Positions 6,339 through 11,166 of a stretch of DNA of 11,166 nt are shown piece by piece. Positions within the stretch are counted from its first letter, which is position 1. Every line of letters starts with the position of its first letter. A program made the translations under genes and the position numbers. Origin of the DNA: CAYOBW01 sp964402115 (GTDB lineage Bacteria > Verrucomicrobiota > Kiritimatiellia > UBA8416 > CAYOBW01). The stretch lies in contig CAYOBW010000235.1 in assembly GCA_964402115.1 (NCBI GenBank), positions 1 to 11,166 of the forward strand, written 5' to 3'. Under the pieces are notes generated by a model that saw only the letters and a list, made by a program, of their open reading frames with translations, did no database searches and was not told the DNA's origin.

Positions 6339-9300
6339 ATGAAAGACACGACAAGAGGGTTTGCGGCCGTGCTGGCCGTGCTCGTGATGCTGATCGGCGC
6401 CGGTTCCGCGCGCGCCACCACGTACACGTGGAGCGGCGGCGCGCTTGACGGCGACTGGAACGACACGGGGAACTGGGATGCCTTGCCGGTGAGCGGTGGG
6501 GGACACACCCTGGTCTTCAATGCCAATCCGCAGGGGTGGACCGCCAACAACGATCTTGTCGATCCATTCTCCCTGAACGTCGCGACGTTCGGCACGAGCA
6601 TGACGTTCTCCGGCGGTGTCATCGAGTTCGCAGGCACGACGCCGGCCGCCAATTTCGCCGCGGGCATCACGCTCACGTTCAATTGCGGACTGAAGATCAG
6701 CACGGCGAACACCACGTTTCGGAGTTCGATTGCCGCCGCCAACACGTCGACGATCATTTTCAATGGCCAGCTTACGGGCGGCCAGACGCTGCGCTACGCC
6801 AACAACAGCCCGGCCACCACCGCCCCGAACCCCACCTTCAGGTTCGCCTATGCCGGCGGCGCCAACGCGATCAACGGATTCACCATGGGCGATATAAATG
6901 CCGGCCGGGGCGCCGGCAAGGTCCAGATTGCCATGGACGACCCGTTTGGGGGAGCGGGTACGACATTGTGGCTGAACAACGCCGGCAACGTCACCGTCGA
7001 GGGCCTCACCACCGCGCGCACCATCGCCAGCGGCATCACGCAGCGGGGTAATCTGACCTTCACCGGAAAGAGCCTGACCTTCAACGGCAACTTCGTCACC
7101 GAAACGGGCGGTGGCCGCACGCTGACCTGCAGCCTGGATGCCGGCGAGACGCTCACCCTCGCGGGCGGCGCCGGCGCCACCTTCAACGGCTCGCGCAACA
7201 CGCTGCAAGGCGCGGGCACGATCAGCATACCGGGCGTGCTGTCGGATGGGACGAGCGGGTACATCTGGGCGAAGTCCGGCACGGGCACCCTGCGGCTGAC
7301 CGGCGCCAACACCTATGCCTCGCAGACGCAGGTGCCGAGCGGCACGCTCGAGTTCAATTCCGTCGAGAACAAGAGCGCCACCCCCGTGGCCTGTGCCCTG
7401 GGCAAGCCCGTGGCGAACGGCACGGTGGAAGTCATCAAGCTGGGCCTGACGTCCGCGACCACGCTGAAATACATCGGCACGCTTCCAGCCGGCCACAGCA
7501 GCGACCGGCCGATTGACCTCGCGGGCACGACCGTTGGCGTTACGCTGGATGCCTCGGGCGTGGGCCCGCTCAGCTTCACCGGCGGGGTGACGGCGGGCGG
7601 GGTGGGCGCCAAGACGCTGACGCTCCAGGGCGCCAGCACCGGCCTCAACACCATCGGCGGCGGCATCGCCGATAGCTCCGGCGGCGCGACGGCACTCCTG
7701 AAGGACGGGACGGGTACCTGGCGGCTGACCGGGACGTGCGGCTACATGGGGGCGACCACGGTCAAGGCAGGCACGCTTCTGGTGGATGGCGCGCTGAATG
7801 CCGCGACCACGGTGACCGTCCAGAATGGCGGCCGCCTGGGCGGGGCGGGTATGCTCAATGGCGCGCTCGTCGTGGACGGCGGCGGCACGGTGGCCCCCGG
7901 CACGAGCGTGGAGACGCTGACCGTCAACCTGACCGGAGCCGCCACGGCAGCCTTTGCCGGCGGCGCGAAGCTGGCCTTCGACCTCGCGGCCCCCGGCGCG
8001 GGCGATGTGCTCGCCTTCACGGGGCTGAGTGCCGGTGTCGCGGACGTGACGTTCAACGGCAACGCGATCGACTTCAGCAATGCCGGCGGCCTCGCGGAAG
8101 GCCTCTACACGCTGTGTACGTTCGACGCCGCCAGTGCCTTCAGCGGTGCGCCGACGATCGGCACGGGGCTCGAGGCGTACCCGGCGAGCGCCATCATCGT
8201 CAACGCCAGCAGCATCCAGCTCGCCGTGCAGGTCTCTGCCGGGGACACAGAGGCACCAACCGTACCTCAGAACGTGGCCGCCACGGCGCTTTCCTCCACC
8301 TCCATCCGGGTGGCCTGGGATGCCTCCTCGGATAACGTGGCCGTGGTCGGCTACAAGGTGTACCGGGATACCGTGCTGATGGATACGGTGACGGGGACGA
8401 GCTTCACGGACGGGGGGCTGACGGCCGACACGTTGTACAGCTACACGGTCAGTGCCATCGACCTGGCGCCCAACGAGTCCGCCCCCAGCGCGCCCGCGAC
8501 CGCCCGGACGTTCGTCTTGGATACCGAGGCGCCGACCGTGCCGCAGAACGTGACGGCGACGGCCCAGTCGGTCAGCGCCATCCTCGTGACGTGGGACGCC
8601 TCGACGGACAACGTGGGCGTGACGGGCTACCGCGTGTACCGGGATGCGGCACTCGTGGCGACCGTGGGCAGCGCCAGCCACACGGATGCGGGCCTGGCGG
8701 GCGACACCCTGTACGCCTACACGGTGACGGCGATCGACGCGGTGCCGAACGAATCGGCGCCGAGCGCGCCCGCGGCCACGGCGCGCACGCTCATGCCGCC
8801 GACCGGCCCCTGGAACGGCGCCCATGCCAGTGGCAGCTGGAGCATGGGCGGCAGCGGCGGCAACTGGTCCGGCGGCGCGGCGCCGGTCAGCAGCACGGCG
8901 AACGACCTGGTCTTCCAGAGCAACGACAGCGGCCAGATCGCCAACAACGACATCGCGGACCCGTTTGACGTCAATACGCTGACGTTCAACGTCGCGGGCC
9001 TGACCCTCGCGGGCGGGGCCATCCGCTTCAACACCGCCGCCGCCACGAAGCTGACGCTGGGCGCCAACGCCGTCACCTTCAACAACGCGCTGGAGCTGGC
9101 CCAGGATGTGTTGCTCAGCACCACGACCGCCAACCCGGTCACGTTCAACGGGCAACTCCGCGGGCCCGGCAAGCTGATTTACGTCAACGCCGGGACCAGC
9201 GCCGGCACGCGCTTCAGGTTCGCCGCCGGCGCCACCAGCACGATCAATGGGTTCACCCTGGGCAACGCGACCCCCGACAAGGGCCAGGCGACGATCCAGA

Positions 9301-10649
9301 TCGCCATGGATGACCCGTTCGGCGGCGCGGGAACAACCTTGCACCTGAACAACGCAGGCAGTGTCGCGATTGAAGGCGTCACCACCGCGCGAACCATCGC
9401 CAGCGGGATCACGCAAAGGGGGCATCTGACTTTCACCGGAAAGAGCATGGCCTTCAACGGCAACTTCAGCACCGACACCGGCGGCGGTCGCACGCTGACC
9501 TGCAGCCTGGATGCCGACGAGACGCTCACCCTGGCCGGGGGCGCCGGCGCCACGTTCAACGGCTCGCGCAATACGCTGCAAGGCGCTGGCACGCTCAGCA
9601 TCCCCGGCGTGCTGTCGGACGGTTCCGCTGGCTATGCCTGGCTGAAGGGCGGCACGGGCACCCTGCGGCTGACCGGCGCCAATACCTACGCCTCGCAGAC
9701 GCGAGTGCCGAGCGGGACGCTCGAGTTCAACTCGGTCGAGAACAAGAGTGCGACCCCGCTGGCGTCCGCGCTTGGCCAGCCCGTGGCCAACGGCACGGTG
9801 GAAGTCATCAAGCTGGGCCTGACGTCCGCGACCACGCTGAAGTACATCGGCACGCTTCCGGCCGGCCACGGCAGCGACCGGCCGCTTGACCTCGCGGGCA
9901 CGACGGCTGGCGTCACGCTGGACGCCTCGGGTGTGGGCCCGATCAGCTTCACCGGCGGCGTGATGGCGACGGGCCTGGGGAACAAGACCCTGACCCTGCA
10001 GGGCGCCAACACCGGATTCAACACGCTCGGCGGAGTCATCGAGGACAGCACGGGCTTCAAGACTGCCCTCGTCAAGGACGGGGCTGGCGTCTGGCGGCTG
10101 ACCGGCACGAGCACGTTCACCGGCGCGACGACCGTCAAGGCCGGGACGCTCCTGGTCAACGGCGCCCTGGATGCGGGCAGCGCGGTGACGGTGGAGGGGG
10201 GCGGCACGCTGGGCGGCACGGGCGCCCTCAACGGTTCGCTGGCGGTGCAGAGCGGGGGCGTCGTGGCGCCGGGGGCTGGCGGCATCGGCGTGCTGACGGT
10301 CAACCTGGCCGGCGCGGCCACGGCGGGCTTCGCGGCCGACGCGTCCTTCGCGTTCGAACTGGGCGTGCCGGGCCACGGCGACGTGCTGGCATTCGCCGGG
10401 TTGAGCGCGGGCGTGGCGGCCGTCACATTCAACGGGAACAAGGTCAATTTCACCGCGACCGATCCCCTGGCCGAGGGCATCCACACCCTCTGCACATTCG
10501 ACCAGAACGCGGCTTACGCAGGCACGCTCAGCGTCGGCACGGGCCTGGAGACGTTCAGCGGTGCGACGCTCAGCTACAAGGCCGACCGCATCGAGATCGA
10601 GGTTATGTCCAAGCTCCCTCCCAAGGGGACCCTGTTCCTGATGCACTGA
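6339..10649 (+). CDS. Giant secreted PATR protein with two beta-solenoid modules split by tandem fibronectin type III domains
   Basis: The protein has 1436 residues. GGGGAGGG (6326-6333) sits five bases before the ATG at 6339. A classic signal peptide (MKDTTRGFAAVLAVLVMLIG, cleavage near ARA-TT, residue 27) leads into YTWSGG. Module A (~28-635) has PATR motifs at ~309-340 and ~455-484. Two FN3 domains follow (~636-727 and ~728-818), both opening DTEAPTVPQNV and spaced 92 residues. Module B (~820-1436) has PATR motifs at ~1099-1131 and ~1246-1275, offset from module A by 791 residues. The first ~170 residues of module B resemble gene 2, and the rest is nearly a copy of module A. PATR solenoids in classical autotransporters are passenger domains, but no barrel is present here. 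The end (KGTLFLMH) resembles that of gene 2. The first FN3 uses A/T-ending codons (GCA, CCA, GTA) more than its surroundings. The likely role is an extracellular adhesive or structural protein; FN3 may act as a spacer or glycan-binding linker. Confidence 0.9.
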   Translation: MKDTTRGFAAVLAVLVMLIGAGSARATTYTWSGGALDGDWNDTGNWDALPVSGGGHTLVFNANPQGWTANNDLVDPFSLNVATFGTSMTFSGGVIEFAGTTPAANFAAGITLTFNCGLKISTANTTFRSSIAAANTSTIIFNGQLTGGQTLRYANNSPATTAPNPTFRFAYAGGANAINGFTMGDINAGRGAGKVQIAMDDPFGGAGTTLWLNNAGNVTVEGLTTARTIASGITQRGNLTFTGKSLTFNGNFVTETGGGRTLTCSLDAGETLTLAGGAGATFNGSRNTLQGAGTISIPGVLSDGTSGYIWAKSGTGTLRLTGANTYASQTQVPSGTLEFNSVENKSATPVACALGKPVANGTVEVIKLGLTSATTLKYIGTLPAGHSSDRPIDLAGTTVGVTLDASGVGPLSFTGGVTAGGVGAKTLTLQGASTGLNTIGGGIADSSGGATALLKDGTGTWRLTGTCGYMGATTVKAGTLLVDGALNAATTVTVQNGGRLGGAGMLNGALVVDGGGTVAPGTSVETLTVNLTGAATAAFAGGAKLAFDLAAPGAGDVLAFTGLSAGVADVTFNGNAIDFSNAGGLAEGLYTLCTFDAASAFSGAPTIGTGLEAYPASAIIVNASSIQLAVQVSAGDTEAPTVPQNVAATALSSTSIRVAWDASSDNVAVVGYKVYRDTVLMDTVTGTSFTDGGLTADTLYSYTVSAIDLAPNESAPSAPATARTFVLDTEAPTVPQNVTATAQSVSAILVTWDASTDNVGVTGYRVYRDAALVATVGSASHTDAGLAGDTLYAYTVTAIDAVPNESAPSAPAATARTLMPPTGPWNGAHASGSWSMGGSGGNWSGGAAPVSSTANDLVFQSNDSGQIANNDIADPFDVNTLTFNVAGLTLAGGAIRFNTAAATKLTLGANAVTFNNALELAQDVLLSTTTANPVTFNGQLRGPGKLIYVNAGTSAGTRFRFAAGATSTINGFTLGNATPDKGQATIQIAMDDPFGGAGTTLHLNNAGSVAIEGVTTARTIASGITQRGHLTFTGKSMAFNGNFSTDTGGGRTLTCSLDADETLTLAGGAGATFNGSRNTLQGAGTLSIPGVLSDGSAGYAWLKGGTGTLRLTGANTYASQTRVPSGTLEFNSVENKSATPLASALGQPVANGTVEVIKLGLTSATTLKYIGTLPAGHGSDRPLDLAGTTAGVTLDASGVGPISFTGGVMATGLGNKTLTLQGANTGFNTLGGVIEDSTGFKTALVKDGAGVWRLTGTSTFTGATTVKAGTLLVNGALDAGSAVTVEGGGTLGGTGALNGSLAVQSGGVVAPGAGGIGVLTVNLAGAATAGFAADASFAFELGVPGHGDVLAFAGLSAGVAAVTFNGNKVNFTATDPLAEGIHTLCTFDQNAAYAGTLSVGTGLETFSGATLSYKADRIEIEVMSKLPPKGTLFLMH
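6870..7910 (+). repeat. Internal duplication in gene 3, copy A
   Basis: This stretch of module A aligns with bases 9243-10283 at a constant offset of 2373 bases (791 codons). Checked anchors are 6933/9306, 7291/9664 and 7416/9789. The longest run seen is 53 identical bases (7416-7468 against 9789-9841). After about 7910 the offset becomes 2376, showing a one-codon indel. Confidence 0.85.
9243..10283 (+). repeat. Internal duplication in gene 3, copy B
   Basis: This is the partner of 6870-7910 at an offset of 2373 bases. Identity is highest over 9664-9900 and includes 53 identical bases at 9789-9841. Upstream of about 9300 the module B protein is closer to gene 2 than to copy A, so the high-identity block looks like a separate, more recent exchange. 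Confidence 0.85.
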
Positions 10650-10665
10650 CCGTCCGGCGCGCGAG

Positions 10666-11112
10666 CTACATCATCCGTTCGATCGAGGCCCGCTTGGCCT
10701 CGTAGACCTTGCCGAAGCCCAGGGCCAGTGCTGCGTCGCACAGGGCCAGCGCCTGCTCGAACTCCCCGTCGTCAATCGCCAGGGCGATCCCCCGCTCGCA
10801 GAAACGGATCGACGGGCTGTACGCGCGGAAGCGCTGCAGCGTTTCCGCCCGTGCCGCCGGCAGGTAGTCGGCCGCCCTGGCCACGGCGTGGCGGCAGGCT
10901 GCGAGATCGTCGGAGCGGTAGGCGTCCTCCGCGAGCAGGTCGTAGAGGAAGAACTTCACGGCATTGGGGATGGAGTTGTTGCGCTCGCAGAAGTTCAGCA
11001 GGTACTTCTTCCCCTTCTCCGCTCCGCCGAGCAGGGCTTCGTTGTGCCCATCAACGAGGTCGGCCAGGATTTCGTCAGGGGTCTTGCGGATGGGCGAGAG
11101 ACGGTCAGACAT
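10666..11112 (-). CDS. Small helical TPR-like protein, function unknown
   Basis: The protein has 148 residues, begins MSDRLSPIRK and has no signal peptide, so it is probably cytoplasmic. It is mostly amphipathic helix with spaced Ala, Leu and charged residues. Residues ~117-146 (GEFEQALALCDAALALGF, then an Ala/Lys/Arg-rich helix) look like one TPR-type helix pair, and ~60-90 may form another. No catalytic motif is visible. The gene converges on gene 3 with only 16 bases between the two stop codons and no terminator between them. The bases before its ATG (11113-11132 read on the minus strand) hold no purine-rich ribosome site, so the start is less certain than the frame. A similar codon composition to its neighbours and a natural protein composition support a real gene. 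A role as a protein-protein interaction factor is inference only. Confidence 0.7.
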   Translation of the reverse strand: MSDRLSPIRKTPDEILADLVDGHNEALLGGAEKGKKYLLNFCERNNSIPNAVKFFLYDLLAEDAYRSDDLAACRHAVARAADYLPAARAETLQRFRAYSPSIRFCERGIALAIDDGEFEQALALCDAALALGFGKVYEAKRASIERMM

Positions 11113-11166
11113 GGCGCAAGGATGTCAGAAAGGCGCCCGGCCCGCAAGCCCGGCGCGGAGCGCGAG

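Noticed and set aside
6099..10646. About 1515-codon open frame on the minus strand spanning gene 3, and a similar one at 4630-6354 opposite gene 2
   Set aside because: They run antisense to well-supported signal-peptide and PATR genes, and their apparent repetition mirrors the duplication in gene 3. Composition is Arg/Gly/His-rich and no start or domain is convincing.
10560..10649. Autotransporter beta-barrel, PEP-CTERM or LPXTG sorting signal at the end of gene 3 (and gene 2)
   Set aside because: No barrel-sized domain, PEP motif plus membrane helix plus basic cluster, or LPXTG sequence is present in either protein.

Overview
The window is GC-rich (about two thirds G+C by eye). It carries three large plus-strand genes for exported proteins, then one small minus-strand gene. 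Strong purine-rich ribosome sites, PATR-type (autotransporter-associated beta-strand repeat) giant proteins without a beta-barrel, and a large multi-domain glycoside hydrolase suggest a member of the PVC group (Verrucomicrobiota, Kiritimatiellota or Lentisphaerota). That placement is inference from gene content; there is no rRNA or other marker gene here.

Layout. Bases 1-153 are open in all three forward frames and cannot be assigned. Bases 154-291 hold a striking ungapped inverted repeat. Each arm is five 13/14-base units, and the arms pair at 50 of 60 positions across an 18-base centre. A consensus-like promoter (477-505) and ribosome site lead into gene 1 (528-4400). Gene 1 is an exported fusion of a GH20 hexosaminidase-type enzyme, two chitobiase C-terminal-type domains, and a DUF5060/DUF4038 (apiosidase-like) unit with a collagen-binding-like end domain. 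A cluster of REP-like hairpins covers the last codons of gene 1 and the following gap. Gene 2 (4585-6228) is a signal-peptide-bearing PATR protein. A short gap with three hairpins (6238-6322) leads to gene 3 (6339-10649), a 1436-residue relative of gene 2. Gene 3 has two PATR modules of about 600 residues separated by two fibronectin type III domains. Gene 4 (10666-11112, minus strand) converges on gene 3 and encodes a small helical, TPR-like protein of unknown role.

How the genes may work together. Gene 1 looks like a periplasmic or secreted glycan-degrading enzyme with two catalytic units. Genes 2 and 3 look like cell-surface or extracellular beta-solenoid proteins. No regulator, transporter or SusCD pair is present, so a shared pathway is only suggested by adjacency. 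The observations most worth following are the 13-mer inverted array, the GH20-DUF4038 fusion, the short C-terminal tail shared only by the true ends of genes 2 and 3, and the mosaic duplication inside gene 3.
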